The notes: generated by a model from the letters alone, not told the origin. Positions 8,294 to 18,431 are shown, counted from the first letter of the stretch. The stretch is 57,797 nucleotides of DNA from Microbacteriaceae bacterium (GCA_947452675.1 CANGDL010000010.1:1-57797); one strand, 5' to 3'. Numbers and translations: made by a program.

Positions 8294-8907
8294 TGAGGGC
8301 CAGAATTTCTCAGCGAATTTTGCGTGCCGCTTCAACGCTTGCCGTTGCCTCGACTCTCGCCATAGGTCTTGGAGCCTGCGCCGCCAACGATCCATTGGCT
8401 TCTCAATTCAAGGCTGGTGACAACAAAAACTACATCGCCGGCGACGGGTCGGTTACCGAATTTGCACTAGCAAATCGCGGCAAATCAGTGAGTTGGTCTG
8501 GGCCAACCGAGAGCGGCGGAATTCTTTCAAGCGCTCAATTGACCGGCGTTCCTGTTGTTATGAATTACTGGTACGCCGGCTGTGCCCCTTGCCGAGCCGA
8601 GGCGCCGGAACTACTAGAAATCTCCAAGAAGTTTCCGAAGGTTCAATTTGTCGGTGTCAATGTGCGCGACTCGGCCCCAACAACAGCGGCTTTCAACCGG
8701 AACTTCAAGTTGACCTGGTCCTCAATCATCGATAGCCGCACCTCATCTGTGGCGTTGGCCTTCACCGGCATTGTGACTCCAGCAGCAGTTCCGACCACGC
8801 TAGTCATCGACAAGAAGGGGCGAGTTTCGGCACGCATCCTTGGCCGCATCGACAAGTCAATTTTGACCACGCTGATTCAGACCGTCCAGGATGAAAAAGG
8901 CAACTAG
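8293..8907 (+). CDS. TlpA/ResA-like thioredoxin lipoprotein
   Basis: A 204-residue thioredoxin-fold protein anchored outside the membrane: a signal peptide with lipobox LGAC near residue 28, then NYWYAGCAPCRAEAPEL carrying the redox CxxC and the cis-proline segment AVPTTLVID. Members reduce the CxxCH site of apocytochrome c, receiving electrons from CcdA, whose gene starts right at its stop codon. It belongs to the System II cytochrome c maturation unit. Confidence 0.9.
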   Translation: MRARISQRILRAASTLAVASTLAIGLGACAANDPLASQFKAGDNKNYIAGDGSVTEFALANRGKSVSWSGPTESGGILSSAQLTGVPVVMNYWYAGCAPCRAEAPELLEISKKFPKVQFVGVNVRDSAPTTAAFNRNFKLTWSSIIDSRTSSVALAFTGIVTPAAVPTTLVIDKKGRVSARILGRIDKSILTTLIQTVQDEKGN

Positions 8908-9648
8908 ATGAATCCAGGAGCAATCATTCTTAGCGGGTCGCTGTTGGCGGCAATGCCGCTCGCGCTCGCCGCTGGTTTGATCTCGTTCCTTTCACCTTGT
9001 GTGCTGCCATTAGTGCCCGGATACCTTGGTTTCGTATCTGGAGCGGCTGGCTCGGGTGAAAAGAAATCTCGACGACGCATCATTCTTGGAGCGGCACTCT
9101 TCGTTGCTGGTTTCACCCTTGTGTTTGTGTCGCTTGGAGCAGCCTTTGGCGGCCTCGGAACCTTGATTCATTCAGGCTTCGGCTCAGTAATTCAGCGTGT
9201 GCTCGGTGGTGTGGTCATTTTGCTTGGGTTAGTCCTGGTTGGCCAGTTCGGCTTCATGCAACGTACGTTCAAAATGCAGGTTTCACCAACCCTCGGTCTG
9301 CTTGGAGCACCCTTGCTGGGCATCGCGTTTGGGCTTGGCTGGACTCCCTGCATCGGCCCAACTCTTGCAGCGGTGTTGACCCTGTCTTTAGATGGTGGTT
9401 CTGCCGCTCGCGGAGCACTACTCACCGTCGTTTACTCGCTCGGTCTTGGGCTTCCATTCATCGCCATTGCAGCTGGATTTGGTTGGGCGACCAAGTCGGT
9501 GGGTTTCGTCAAACGCCATATCCGAGCTTTCAACATCGCGGGTGGTTCGCTCCTGATTGCTCTTGGCATACTGCTCGTTACCGGACTTTGGAACAGCATA
9601 ATTATTTTGATTCAGGAGGTGACCGTTGCCTACATCCCAGCAATCTAA
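8908..9648 (+). CDS. ccdA: Cytochrome c biogenesis protein CcdA
   Basis: A 246-residue, six-helix membrane protein that carries reducing equivalents across the membrane. Both redox cysteines lie in conserved membrane segments: [16 protein letters not shown] and [14 protein letters not shown]. It starts immediately after the TlpA-like gene's stop and its 3' end overlaps resB by 23 bases, so the genes are translationally coupled. Confidence 0.94.
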   Translation: MNPGAIILSGSLLAAMPLALAAGLISFLSPCVLPLVPGYLGFVSGAAGSGEKKSRRRIILGAALFVAGFTLVFVSLGAAFGGLGTLIHSGFGSVIQRVLGGVVILLGLVLVGQFGFMQRTFKMQVSPTLGLLGAPLLGIAFGLGWTPCIGPTLAAVLTLSLDGGSAARGALLTVVYSLGLGLPFIAIAAGFGWATKSVGFVKRHIRAFNIAGGSLLIALGILLVTGLWNSIIILIQEVTVAYIPAI

Positions 9649-11269
9649 TGAAGTCTCGGCCAAGGACGCGGTAGTTTCACCTGCAATTGGTCTCAGGGGT
9701 TGGCTTCGCTGGATCTGGCGTCAGCTAACTTCAATGCGCACTGCGCTCATTTTGCTCCTCCTTCTAGCGGCCGCTGCCGTTCCTGGTTCAGTCTTCCCAC
9801 AGCGCTCGGCTGACCCAAATGGCGTGACTGCATACTTCGACGCGAACCCCGTTTTGGCCCCGATTCTCGACAAGGTTCAACTTTTCGACGTCTACACCTC
9901 GGCATGGTTCTCGGCCATTTACATCTTGCTGTTCACGTCCCTTATCGGTTGCGTGCTTCCACGCACGGCCGCGCACGCTCGCGCTTTGCGCTTGCCACCG
10001 GTGCCCACACCAAAGAATTTGAAGCGCATGCCGGCTTATAAATCGGTCACCCTGAACACAAAGAAAAGCCAGGATGCGTTGCTCGCCGAGGCACAAGCCT
10101 TGCTCAAGAAGCAGGGCTATCGAGTTGCTCGCGAGGGCGAAGGCTCCGTCGGTTCTGTGAGTGCCGAGCGCGGCTATCTTCGTGAAACCGGAAACCTGGT
10201 TTTCCACCTTGCGCTGATGGGTGTTCTGCTTGCGGTCGGAATTGGTGGTGGCTTGAGTTACAGCGGTCAACGCGTTTTGGTCGAAGGCGAAAGTTTCGTA
10301 AATAACCTTGCTGGCTACGACTCTTTCTCACCCGGCACATTCTTTAATGAGTCTCAACTCGTGCCATTTAGCGTGCGGTTGGACAAGTTCGAAGTCGATT
10401 TTTATCGCGATAAGACACTCAAGAATCAAGCGAATGCCGGCACGCCAACAGATTTCCGAGCATATGTGACAACTACTTTGGGTGCTTCCGGAAAATCTAC
10501 CAACGGCCGTATTCGCGTTAATGAGCCGCTCTCGATGCCAAATGCAAACATCTACTTGACCGGTAACGGTTACGCGCCATCGATCACCATCCGAGACTCT
10601 GGTGGACAGATCGTATATTCGGGCACGACTTCGTTCTTGCCGCAAGACCCGAACTACACCTCGCTCGGTGTGATTAAGGTAACCGACGTTCCAAAGCAAT
10701 ACGGGATCATTTCATTTTTCTATCCGACGGTTGGTACCTTGAGCACCGGTGCTCTCACCTCGATTTACCCGGATGCGGCACTGCCGTTACTCTCGATGAA
10801 TGTTTACGAAGGTGACCTCGGCATCAACGGCGGTCAGCCAAAGAACGTATTCGCGCTCGACATCAAGAACATGAAGCAGATTGCCGGCGGCAAGTCGGGG
10901 GTCAAGGGTTTGCGTCTGCAGTTGGGTGAAACCGTCAAGCTTCCGAAGAATCTGGGCACGGTCACCTTTGATGGCCTCAAGCGCTTCGCCTCTCTTGATG
11001 TCGACTACAACCCTGGTGGGGTTTGGGTTTTGGTATTTGCACTTCTCGCCCTTGCTGGCCTAACAACATCGCTGCTGGTTCCTCGTCGTCGTGTTTGGAT
11101 TCGCAAAACCGAAACCGGCTTCGAAGTAGCGGCACTTGCTCGCGGAGATGACCCGGTTCTCGAAAAGGTCGTTTCTGAATTAGTTTCGCAACTTTCCCCG
11201 AATAAAACTCGCGTAACAAAGGTTGCAAAAACTGCAATCGCCAAGAAGCAGAAGGAAGCCGATGAATAG
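9626..11269 (+). CDS. resB: Cytochrome c biogenesis protein ResB
   Basis: The 547-residue ResB/Ccs1 partner of the System II heme-ligation complex. An N-terminal stretch ([22 protein letters not shown] region) with the family's early transmembrane helices is followed by a large extracytoplasmic domain (about residues 220-440), then a final transmembrane segment ([18 protein letters not shown]) and a basic/lysine-rich C-terminal tail. It works with CcsB to move and attach heme to apocytochrome c outside the membrane. It overlaps ccdA upstream and ccsB downstream. Confidence 0.93.
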   Translation: MPTSQQSNEVSAKDAVVSPAIGLRGWLRWIWRQLTSMRTALILLLLLAAAAVPGSVFPQRSADPNGVTAYFDANPVLAPILDKVQLFDVYTSAWFSAIYILLFTSLIGCVLPRTAAHARALRLPPVPTPKNLKRMPAYKSVTLNTKKSQDALLAEAQALLKKQGYRVAREGEGSVGSVSAERGYLRETGNLVFHLALMGVLLAVGIGGGLSYSGQRVLVEGESFVNNLAGYDSFSPGTFFNESQLVPFSVRLDKFEVDFYRDKTLKNQANAGTPTDFRAYVTTTLGASGKSTNGRIRVNEPLSMPNANIYLTGNGYAPSITIRDSGGQIVYSGTTSFLPQDPNYTSLGVIKVTDVPKQYGIISFFYPTVGTLSTGALTSIYPDAALPLLSMNVYEGDLGINGGQPKNVFALDIKNMKQIAGGKSGVKGLRLQLGETVKLPKNLGTVTFDGLKRFASLDVDYNPGGVWVLVFALLALAGLTTSLLVPRRRVWIRKTETGFEVAALARGDDPVLEKVVSELVSQLSPNKTRVTKVAKTAIAKKQKEADE

Positions 11270-12176
11270 CATTTCGCTAAACGCCGACCTAGCCGCAGTC
11301 TCCCGACTCGTCGTCGAAGGGGCAATGCTGGTTTATACCTTCGCGTTCCTAACCTTCGCTTACCACCTTTCTCAATTGGCGAGCACCAAGAAGTCGGTTC
11401 GAGCTGGTGCAACCAAACTCGAGCGAGCAGGCATTATTCTCCTTGCGATTGCCGCCGCTATCCACGGCGTTGGTGTCGTTCTCCGCGGCATTTCCGCCTC
11501 CCGTGTGCCCTGGGCCAACATGTATGAGTTTTCAATCACAGGTTCGTTCATTGTCGTAACCATCTTCCTGTTTGCATTGACCATCAAAGATATTCGCCTC
11601 ATCGCGACCTTCGTTGCCGGTTTCAACCTGTTGATTCTCGGCACCGCCGACACCGTTTTCTATGTGAACGTAAAGTCGCTCATGCCGGCTTTGCAGAGCT
11701 ATTGGTTGGTCATTCACGTTATGGTTGCCGTGCTTGCCACCGCATTCTTTAACATCGCGGCAGCTCTGTCGATCGCTTACATTTTCAAGACAGCGAAGTG
11801 GGTAAAGGCTTCGAAGTTAAAACTTGTCGACTTGATGCGCCGCATCCTCGCGCTATTTCCGACCGAAGACAAACTTGAGCGACTTTCCTACCGCTTCAAC
11901 ATCATCGGCTTCATTCTTTGGACGTTCACGCTCATCGCCGGTGCGATCTGGGCTGAGCGAGCTTGGCACCGCTATTGGGGTTGGGATACCAAAGAGGTTT
12001 GGACTTTCATCATCTGGACCATTTATGCCGGATACCTGCACGCCAACGCCACCCGTGGTTGGAACGGAAAGCGTTCGGCCTGGCTGGCCATCGTTGGCTT
12101 CGTTGCTATCCTTTTCAATTTCACGGTGGTGAACCTCTTCTTCAAGGGCCTTCACGTTTATAGCGGTCTGAAATAG
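11262..12176 (+). CDS. ccsB: Cytochrome c biogenesis protein CcsB/ResC
   Basis: A multi-spanning heme-handling protein with the signature tryptophan-rich segment WGWDTKEVWTFIIW near the C-terminus and conserved histidines in transmembrane helices (IHGVGVV, VIHVMVAV). With ResB it forms the cytochrome c synthase. The start MNSISLN at 11262 overlaps the resB stop by eight bases; an upstream ATG (11223) lies inside resB and gives an unlikely basic extension. Its stop overlaps the GTG of menC by one base, linking the cytochrome and menaquinone blocks. Confidence 0.93.
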   Translation: MNSISLNADLAAVSRLVVEGAMLVYTFAFLTFAYHLSQLASTKKSVRAGATKLERAGIILLAIAAAIHGVGVVLRGISASRVPWANMYEFSITGSFIVVTIFLFALTIKDIRLIATFVAGFNLLILGTADTVFYVNVKSLMPALQSYWLVIHVMVAVLATAFFNIAAALSIAYIFKTAKWVKASKLKLVDLMRRILALFPTEDKLERLSYRFNIIGFILWTFTLIAGAIWAERAWHRYWGWDTKEVWTFIIWTIYAGYLHANATRGWNGKRSAWLAIVGFVAILFNFTVVNLFFKGLHVYSGLK

Positions 12177-13159
12177 TGAGCCCTGCTCTAACCGAGATCC
12201 TGTCTTCGGCCAGGGTAGTCTCGCTACCGCTTCGCACCCGTTTCCGAGGTGTGGTGGATCGCGAAGTGATGATCTTCGAAGGTCCAAATGGCTGGACCGA
12301 ATGGTCGCCGTTTCTTGAATACCCGGATGAAGAGGCAGCTGTTTGGTTGGCCGCAGCAATCGAGTTTGCCTATGGTGAACTTCCTGCAAGTCACCGCACC
12401 CGGGTTCCGGTGAATGCAACTTTGCCGGCCGTGGCTAATGACCAGATTGAGAAAGTTCTTTCTAGGTTCGGGAGTTTCTCAACCGTGAAGATTAAGGTTG
12501 CCGAAAAGGGGCAGGATCTTAACGACGATTTGCAGCGGGTATGGGCCGTGCGTTCCATGTATCCGGATGCTCGAATCAGACTTGACGCTAATGGTGGTTA
12601 TTCGGTCGAGCAAGCGATCACGATCGCCGGGGCGATGCTAGAAAATGGCGTGCCGCTTGATTATTTGGAGCAGCCTGTTGCCTCGATTGCGGAGATGGCT
12701 GACCTTCGACTGAGCCTTTCAAAAGCAAAGTTGGCGGTCCTGATCGCAGCCGATGAATCGGTGCGAAAGGTGAGCGACCCCATGGCTGTGGTGCATGCGG
12801 GGGCAGCTGACATTTTGGTCTTAAAGTCCGCGCCGCTAGGCGGTATCACCCGTTCTCTGGCAATTGCCGCTGAGGCCGGCATCCCGGTTGTCATTTCGAG
12901 CGCACTCGAATCTTCGGTCGGTCTGTCAATGGGGGCGCACCTCGCCTCTGCCTTGCCTAACCTAAATTTTGATTGCGGGTTGGCCACCGCGTCACTTCTT
13001 GCCGGCGATGTGACCCGTGAACCACTCGTGCCTACTGACGGGTTTATCGATGTTCGCCGTGTGGATGTTGACGAGCAAAAGCTCGACCTTTTTGAAGCTG
13101 AAGACCACCGCATCGATTGGTGGATTGACCGGCTCGATCGATCCTTCAAGCTGATTTGA
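12176..13159 (+). CDS. menC: o-Succinylbenzoate synthase
   Basis: An enolase-superfamily enzyme that dehydrates SHCHC to o-succinylbenzoate in menaquinone synthesis. The 327-residue protein has the barrel lysine motif TVKIKVAEKG, the metal ligands in RIRLDANGGY, YLEQPV and AADESV, and the second lysine in ILVLKSAPLGG. The start is GTG overlapping the ccsB stop. It opens the men block, with menB following after 137 bases. Confidence 0.93.
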   Translation: MSPALTEILSSARVVSLPLRTRFRGVVDREVMIFEGPNGWTEWSPFLEYPDEEAAVWLAAAIEFAYGELPASHRTRVPVNATLPAVANDQIEKVLSRFGSFSTVKIKVAEKGQDLNDDLQRVWAVRSMYPDARIRLDANGGYSVEQAITIAGAMLENGVPLDYLEQPVASIAEMADLRLSLSKAKLAVLIAADESVRKVSDPMAVVHAGAADILVLKSAPLGGITRSLAIAAEAGIPVVISSALESSVGLSMGAHLASALPNLNFDCGLATASLLAGDVTREPLVPTDGFIDVRRVDVDEQKLDLFEAEDHRIDWWIDRLDRSFKLI

Positions 13160-13268
13160 CCGGAACCAGGGTCACCTTAATCAGGTAGCCACTGCGTTCC
13201 AGGAACTTTACGAGATTACCGACGCTGGGGTCTTGGCGACTGACAATAGGGCTGCCGGGGGGTTTCGT
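13146..13268 (-). pseudogene. Decayed fragment resembling an HTH/antitoxin C-terminus
   Basis: On the minus strand, about 40 open codons between two stops read ...SRQDPSVGNLVKFLERSG... then KVTLVPVKS. This looks like the C-terminal end of a small XRE-type regulator or antitoxin (SRxxPSxxxLxxxLxxxG followed by a VRLVP-like tail). There is no start codon or N-terminal part, and a stop lies just upstream, so at most it is a remnant. It overlaps the 3' end of menC. Recognition is by eye only. Confidence 0.3.
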
Positions 13269-13296
13269 TCAATCTGAGGAGAAGTAGGCTTGACGT

Positions 13297-14208
13297 ATGA
13301 CCAAGCAGGTTTCTGAAATCTTTGATTCGAGCATTTGGCACGGGGTGCCAGGCTTCGATGCGCTCGAAGACATCACCTATCACAAACACAATGAGCTCGG
13401 CATCGTCCGCATCGCGTTCAACCGCCCCGAGGTTCGCAACGCTTTCCGCCCAAAGACCGTGGATGAGTTGCACCAGGCTCTTGATCACGCGCGCATGGAT
13501 TCACGTGTCGGCGTTGTCCTCCTAACCGGCAACGGGCCATCTGCAAAGGATGGCCGTTGGGCATTCTGCTCGGGCGGTGACCAACGCGTTCGTGGTCGCG
13601 ATGGTTATAAATATGCAGAGGGTGAAACCGCCGAAACCATCGACCCTGCCCGAAACGGTCGCCTTCACATCCTTGAAGTTCAGCGTTTGATCCGTTTCAT
13701 GCCCAAGGTAGTTATCGCACTTGTTCCTGGTTGGGCTGCCGGCGGAGGGCATTCGCTTAACGTGGTCGCCGACCTTTCGATTGCCAGCGCGGAGCACGCA
13801 AAGTTCAAACAGACCGATGCGGACGTTGGCTCTTTCGACGCAGGCTATGGAAGTGCCTACCTTGCGCGCCAAACAGGGCAAAAGTTTGCCCGCGAAATCT
13901 TCTTCCTAGGCGCAGAATACAGCGCTCAGCGCGCCTATGAAATGGGCGTCGTGAACGCCGTTGTGTCACACGCAGAACTTGAAAAGGTGGGTGTCGAGTG
14001 GGGTGCCGAAGTTCTACGCAAGTCGCCTCAATCGATTCGCCTGTTGAAGTTTGCTTTCAATGCAGTTGACGACGGCATCGCCGGCCAGCAGCTGTTTGCC
14101 GGTGAGGCAACACGTCTTGCCTACGGCACCGACGAAGCTGTCGAAGGCCGCGACTCGTTCTTGCAAAAGCGCGAGCCAGACTGGTCGCCATACCCGTGGC
14201 ACTTCTAG
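13297..14208 (+). CDS. menB: 1,4-Dihydroxy-2-naphthoyl-CoA synthase
   Basis: A crotonase-fold enzyme that closes the naphthoate ring from OSB-CoA. The 303-residue protein shows the MenB-type segments VALVPGWAAGGGHSL, FKQTDADVGSFDAGYGSAYL and the C-terminal EGRDSFLQKREPDWSPYPW, which is diagnostic for MenB rather than other crotonases. TAGGCT at 13285-13290 lies six bases before the ATG, suggesting its own leaderless promoter inside the men block. Confidence 0.95.
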   Translation: MTKQVSEIFDSSIWHGVPGFDALEDITYHKHNELGIVRIAFNRPEVRNAFRPKTVDELHQALDHARMDSRVGVVLLTGNGPSAKDGRWAFCSGGDQRVRGRDGYKYAEGETAETIDPARNGRLHILEVQRLIRFMPKVVIALVPGWAAGGGHSLNVVADLSIASAEHAKFKQTDADVGSFDAGYGSAYLARQTGQKFAREIFFLGAEYSAQRAYEMGVVNAVVSHAELEKVGVEWGAEVLRKSPQSIRLLKFAFNAVDDGIAGQQLFAGEATRLAYGTDEAVEGRDSFLQKREPDWSPYPWHF

Positions 14209-14229
14209 GGCACACTCGCTAAAAAATTC

Positions 14230-15378
14230 ATGATTCCACTCAAGCTGGTCGCAGCCAATGACACCTTTAGTGCGTTGCTCGCACTCGGTGAAGTCTTGGC
14301 CGCTAGGCAGGCTCTTTTCATAACAGCCCCCGAAGTAAACGGCAAGATGCCCGAGACTTTCGGTTTGCCTGATGCAGTCGAACCTGGTGTCGGCCTAATC
14401 GTAGAGACCAGCGGTTCAAGCGGAAAACCTAAACGAGTCACTCTCTCTCGCGAAGCCATCCTGGCAAGTGCTAACGCATCCCAGATTCGTCTTGGCGGCC
14501 CCGGCCAGTGGCTGCTTGCCCTTCCAATTAATTTTGTGGCAGGCGCAAATGTACTTATCCGCTCACTAGTTGCCGATACCCAGCCTGTGCTTATGAACAC
14601 CAATTTGCCTTTTACCGCAGAGGCGTTCGCTCGCTCGGCATCCCTAATGACTGGCGAACGTCGCTACACATCCTTGGTGCCGACCCAACTGGCTCGCCTT
14701 GCGTCGGCAATCGACGACGCTTTTAGCCCCTCAGGTAAGAACGATTTTCTGCTGACCCAGTTGCGCAGGTTCGACGTAATCTTGGTCGGTGGGCAGGCTC
14801 CTCAGGACGACGTGATCGCGAGGCTCACCGAACTTGGTGTGAAAATTGTGACCACCTACGGAATGACCGAAACTTGTGGCGGCTGTGTTTATGACGGCGT
14901 TCCATTGGATGGTGTGGCCATCGAGCTGGTTGGCAGTCGTATCCAGATTTCAGGCGTTGTTTTAGCAAGTGAGATCGTCGATGAATCCGGCGTCGAGGAG
15001 ATTGGCCTAACCTACCTCACTAGCGATCTTGGCGAGTTTGACGAGGGTGGAGCACTGTGCGTCCTTGGCCGAATCGACAGAGTCATTGTTTCTGGGGGTC
15101 TCAAGATTTCTCTCGACCGAGTCGAAGAACTGGCTGGAGCTGTGCCCGGAGTTGCCGAACTTGCTGCGACTGCCATTGCAGATCAAGAGTGGGGTCAGCG
15201 GGTCGGTATCGTATATCTGGGCAGCCCCGAGGTGGCCGATGAAATCGCTCTCGCGCTGGCCAACGACCTTGGCCCGGCCGGCAAACCGGTTCGCGTGATT
15301 CGCACCGATGGTGTGCCAAAATTGCCGAGCGGCAAACACGATCTTCAAGCAATAAAACGACTATTCGAGGAGCTTTAA
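14230..15378 (+). CDS. menE: o-Succinylbenzoate-CoA ligase
   Basis: An adenylate-forming enzyme making OSB-CoA, the substrate of MenB. The 382-residue protein has the P-loop-like ETSGSSGKPKRV, the motif TTYGMTETCGG, the hinge region LGRIDRVIVSGGLKIS and the C-terminal catalytic lysine in KLPSGKHDLQAIK. It is shorter than MenE of Bacillus but typical of actinobacteria. Its stop overlaps the menA ATG by one base. Confidence 0.92.
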   Translation: MIPLKLVAANDTFSALLALGEVLAARQALFITAPEVNGKMPETFGLPDAVEPGVGLIVETSGSSGKPKRVTLSREAILASANASQIRLGGPGQWLLALPINFVAGANVLIRSLVADTQPVLMNTNLPFTAEAFARSASLMTGERRYTSLVPTQLARLASAIDDAFSPSGKNDFLLTQLRRFDVILVGGQAPQDDVIARLTELGVKIVTTYGMTETCGGCVYDGVPLDGVAIELVGSRIQISGVVLASEIVDESGVEEIGLTYLTSDLGEFDEGGALCVLGRIDRVIVSGGLKISLDRVEELAGAVPGVAELAATAIADQEWGQRVGIVYLGSPEVADEIALALANDLGPAGKPVRVIRTDGVPKLPSGKHDLQAIKRLFEEL

Positions 15379-16304
15379 TGGCAAACAAAAAGCCAGCACC
15401 AAAAACCAAGCAGCGCAAGGCATCGCCCGCAAAGCTTTGGGTCGAGGGCGCTCGCTTGCGCACCCTTCCTCTTGCCGTTGCTCCGGTATTGGTTGGATGG
15501 GGCGCAGCAGCGTCAATTCAGTCATTCAAGCCGGCTTTGGCCTGGCTTGCTCTAGCCGTTGCTCTTTTTCTACAAATTGGTGTCAACTATGCCAACGACT
15601 ATTCAGATGGAATTCGAGGCACCGACGAATTTCGCGTTGGTCCACTTCGCCTAACCGGCTCAAAATCGGTTCGCCCTGAACTAGTGAAATATGCGGCCTT
15701 TGGTTTCTTCGGGCTAGCGGCAGTCGCCGGCCTGGCCATCGTTCTGATCACCGGTTTTTGGTGGTTATTGGCCGTTGGTGCAGCGGCTATCGTGGCAGCC
15801 TGGTTCTACACCGGCGGCAAAAGCCCATATGGTTACGCCGGCCTCGGCGAACTTGCCGTATTCCTGTTCTTCGGTCTGGTTGCCACGATGGGCACCGCCT
15901 ACATCCAAATCGGCAGCTTCGACGCTAACTCGCTGTTCGGCGGAGCTGCGGTCGGCCTTTTTGCCTCGGCAGTTCTGATGATCAACAACATCCGTGACAT
16001 TGACCAGGATGTTCTCGCAGGCAAGCGCACCCTAGCCGTCAAGGTCGGCAAGAAATGGGCAAAGTCCTATTTCTTCGCAATGCTCTGGTTGCCGTTTGCA
16101 GTTCTACTGTTTTTCCCTTACCTATACCCGGCTACGTTCTTTGCCTGGCTGGCAGTGCTGTTTGTTTTGCCGGCAACTTTAATCGCGGCTACCGCAAAGA
16201 GCCCGCGCGAATTAATTTTGGTGCTCAAGTTAACCAGTTTTGCGGCCCTGACCTTTGGAATTTTCTTCGGTTACGGTCTGGCTGTGGTGAACTTCTCGCT
16301 CTAA
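15378..16304 (+). CDS. menA: 1,4-Dihydroxy-2-naphthoate polyprenyltransferase
   Basis: A UbiA-superfamily membrane prenyltransferase that joins DHNA to the polyprenyl tail. The 308-residue protein has about eight to nine membrane helices and the two aspartate motifs, NYANDYSDGIRG and NNIRDIDQDVLAGKRT, both typical of MenA. A lysine-rich N-terminus precedes the first helix. Translationally coupled to menE. Confidence 0.94.
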   Translation: MANKKPAPKTKQRKASPAKLWVEGARLRTLPLAVAPVLVGWGAAASIQSFKPALAWLALAVALFLQIGVNYANDYSDGIRGTDEFRVGPLRLTGSKSVRPELVKYAAFGFFGLAAVAGLAIVLITGFWWLLAVGAAAIVAAWFYTGGKSPYGYAGLGELAVFLFFGLVATMGTAYIQIGSFDANSLFGGAAVGLFASAVLMINNIRDIDQDVLAGKRTLAVKVGKKWAKSYFFAMLWLPFAVLLFFPYLYPATFFAWLAVLFVLPATLIAATAKSPRELILVLKLTSFAALTFGIFFGYGLAVVNFSL

Positions 16305-16325
16305 GAAATTCCGCTCAATAGACGT

Positions 16326-16604
16326 TTAGTTCTCGAGGTCCTTTTTTGCGTCCAGGATGGCGTTCTCATGATCGCTGTCTGAGTCATCCGTGCCCATAGT
16401 GTCATTGCGATTGATTCGCCTATAAACAGCTTCGGAAACTCGCTCGCGTTGTTTGGTGAAGAAGATCAGCGAGATTGCCAGCGAAACCACGGCAGCAATC
16501 AGGGCGCTGAAGAACTTGTCAAAGCCAAGGGCGATCATGATGACCAGCGCGCCAATAAATAGCCCTAGACGGATAAGTATGTAGTTCAACCATGGATTCT
16601 TCAT
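16326..16604 (-). CDS. DUF4229 family membrane protein
   Basis: A 92-residue protein with two hydrophobic segments (LGLFIGALVIMIALGF and ALIAAVVSLAISLIFF) followed by a basic stretch KQRERVSEAVYRRINR and an acidic tail. This is the pattern of DUF4229, a small actinobacterial membrane family found among menaquinone genes; the function is unknown. The complement of 16611-16616 is TAGACT, six bases before the ATG, giving a leaderless pattern. It is divergent from the next small gene. Confidence 0.78.
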   Translation of the reverse strand: MKNPWLNYILIRLGLFIGALVIMIALGFDKFFSALIAAVVSLAISLIFFTKQRERVSEAVYRRINRNDTMGTDDSDSDHENAILDAKKDLEN

Positions 16605-16642
16605 GGAATAAGTCTAAGTTTCAGGCTGGTTAGAGTTAACCC

Positions 16643-16849
16643 ATGAGGTTGTTGATCTTCGTTGCCGTGATTCTAGGCATTGCCATAGTCTTTGGCGCCG
16701 TTTATGGCGTTAGCGCGGTGCTCGAGCGACGCAAGCGTCAACCAGCTGAAAAGACTTTCACGAAAACCGTTGCCCCGGATGATGACCCTGAATTTCTTCG
16801 CAATCTAGCCCGCAAACTCGACGAGGATTCTTCAGAGAATGACAAATAG
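16643..16849 (+). CDS. Small membrane protein of unknown function (68 aa)
   Basis: One N-terminal transmembrane segment (LLIFVAVILGIAIVFGAVYG) followed by a charged cytoplasmic tail ending DPEFLRNLARKLDEDSSENDK. No family recognised. TAGAGT at 16631-16636 lies six bases before the ATG. Its last eleven bases overlap the start of menD, so translation of the two is probably coupled; a role linked to menaquinone synthesis is inferred only from place. Confidence 0.7.
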   Translation: MRLLIFVAVILGIAIVFGAVYGVSAVLERRKRQPAEKTFTKTVAPDDDPEFLRNLARKLDEDSSENDK

Positions 16850-18431
16850 TTCGCCGGCGCAGGTTTTTGCCGCCAATCTTCTCGCCGCACTAGCCAAAGC
16901 GGGCATCCGAAATTTCTTTCTCGCCCCGGGCGCACGCTCTCAGGCGCTTGCGATTGCCGCAGGTCAACTCGCGTCGGTTGGAAAAATTGATTTGCACGTT
17001 CGCCTTGATGAGCGATCGCTTGGATTTACCGCGCTGGGGGCAGCGCTTGCCTCCGGCGAGCCATCGGTCATCATTACTACCTCTGGCACCGCGGTTGCCA
17101 ACCTTCATCCAGCGGTTTTAGAGGCACATCACTCAGGTGTTCCACTGATCCTGCTAACAGCTGACCGCCCGCATGAATTGCGCGGAGTTGGGGCAAACCA
17201 AACCACCAACCAGGTCGGCATTTTTGCAGATGCGGTGCGCGAATGTTTCGATGTTCCGGCGCCAAATGGCCACGACCGCGAGTTCGCTGAGGCCGCCCAG
17301 CTTGCCGTAGACGCAATCGCAATCTCAATGGGTTACGACGGCGACCAGCCAGGCCCAGTTCAGCTAAACCTAGCTTTCCGCGAGCCATTGTCGGCACTAG
17401 AACCGAATGCCGCCGATTTGAAACCTCAGATTGCGTTGCCAGAGATTTTTGAACCCATTCCAGAATTTGCGCTGTTGACCGCCGAGGTTCCCACCGTCGT
17501 AATGGCTGGAGCAGGCGCCGGTGATGATGCAGTTGAATTGGCCGAAGCTTTCGGATGGCCACTCTTCGCAGAGCCTTCTTCCGGTGCCCGGTTCGGCGCC
17601 AACGCCATCCTCGGTTATCGCAATCTGCTCGATCAGGAAGGTGACTGGGCTGCACTCGCCAAACTTATCGGCCGCGTCATCGTTTTTGGAAAGCCAACCC
17701 TTGGCCGGGCCGCAATAAAGTTGCTGTTCGACCCAGAGATTGAGGTTGTGGTGGTCCGAAGCCCGCAGATGGGGCACTTCGATGTGTCGCGTCGCGCCGG
17801 CAAACTGGTCGATGAGATCACGGTGGACAACGAGGTTGATTTTGAGTGGCTTGAAAACTGGCGCAAAGCTGATGCCGAACACCTAAGCGTAAACCCGGCC
17901 TCGGGGCAACTTGACCGTCGTTCGCTGGTCGAGAAGGTCTGGGCGGTTACCGAGCGCGGCGACCAACTCATCCTGGGTGCATCGAGACTAATTCGCGAGG
18001 CAGACGTGTGGGCACCGGCGAAGGCGCTTCGTGTGTTTTCGAACCGTGGATTGGCCGGCATCGATGGCACCGTCGCGACCGCGGCCGGCATTGCCCTGGT
18101 CGAAACCGAGGGCACCACACGAGTCTTATTGGGCGACCTAACCTTGCTTCATGACGCAGGCTCGCTTGCGATTGACTCAACTGAAGCCGAACCGAACCTG
18201 CAGGTGATTGTGGGAAACGATGGCGGGGGCAGCATTTTTAGCAGCCTTGAAATGGCGAAAACGTTGGACGGGGCCAGTTTCACACGACTCTTTAGAACCC
18301 CGCAAACCATCGACCTATGGCACTTGGCGCAGGCCTATGGTTGGTCTTACTTTCGTGTCGAAAACCTTGGCCAATTGGACGAAGCCCTCGCCGCGCAGGG
18401 TCGAGCCATGATTGACGTTCGCCTTAGCTAA
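16839..18431 (+). CDS. menD: SEPHCHC synthase (MenD)
   Basis: A thiamine-diphosphate enzyme that adds 2-oxoglutarate to isochorismate, the first committed menaquinone step. The 530-residue protein has the N-terminal FLAPGARSQAL and LDERSLGFTALG motifs (an APGSR-type site, with AR replacing SR), LILLTADRPHELRGVGANQTT, and the C-terminal ThDP-binding region starting LLGDLTLLHDAGSL. It overlaps the upstream small gene by eleven bases and its 3' end overlaps convergent menF by eight. Confidence 0.94.
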   Translation: MTNSSPAQVFAANLLAALAKAGIRNFFLAPGARSQALAIAAGQLASVGKIDLHVRLDERSLGFTALGAALASGEPSVIITTSGTAVANLHPAVLEAHHSGVPLILLTADRPHELRGVGANQTTNQVGIFADAVRECFDVPAPNGHDREFAEAAQLAVDAIAISMGYDGDQPGPVQLNLAFREPLSALEPNAADLKPQIALPEIFEPIPEFALLTAEVPTVVMAGAGAGDDAVELAEAFGWPLFAEPSSGARFGANAILGYRNLLDQEGDWAALAKLIGRVIVFGKPTLGRAAIKLLFDPEIEVVVVRSPQMGHFDVSRRAGKLVDEITVDNEVDFEWLENWRKADAEHLSVNPASGQLDRRSLVEKVWAVTERGDQLILGASRLIREADVWAPAKALRVFSNRGLAGIDGTVATAAGIALVETEGTTRVLLGDLTLLHDAGSLAIDSTEAEPNLQVIVGNDGGGSIFSSLEMAKTLDGASFTRLFRTPQTIDLWHLAQAYGWSYFRVENLGQLDEALAAQGRAMIDVRLS

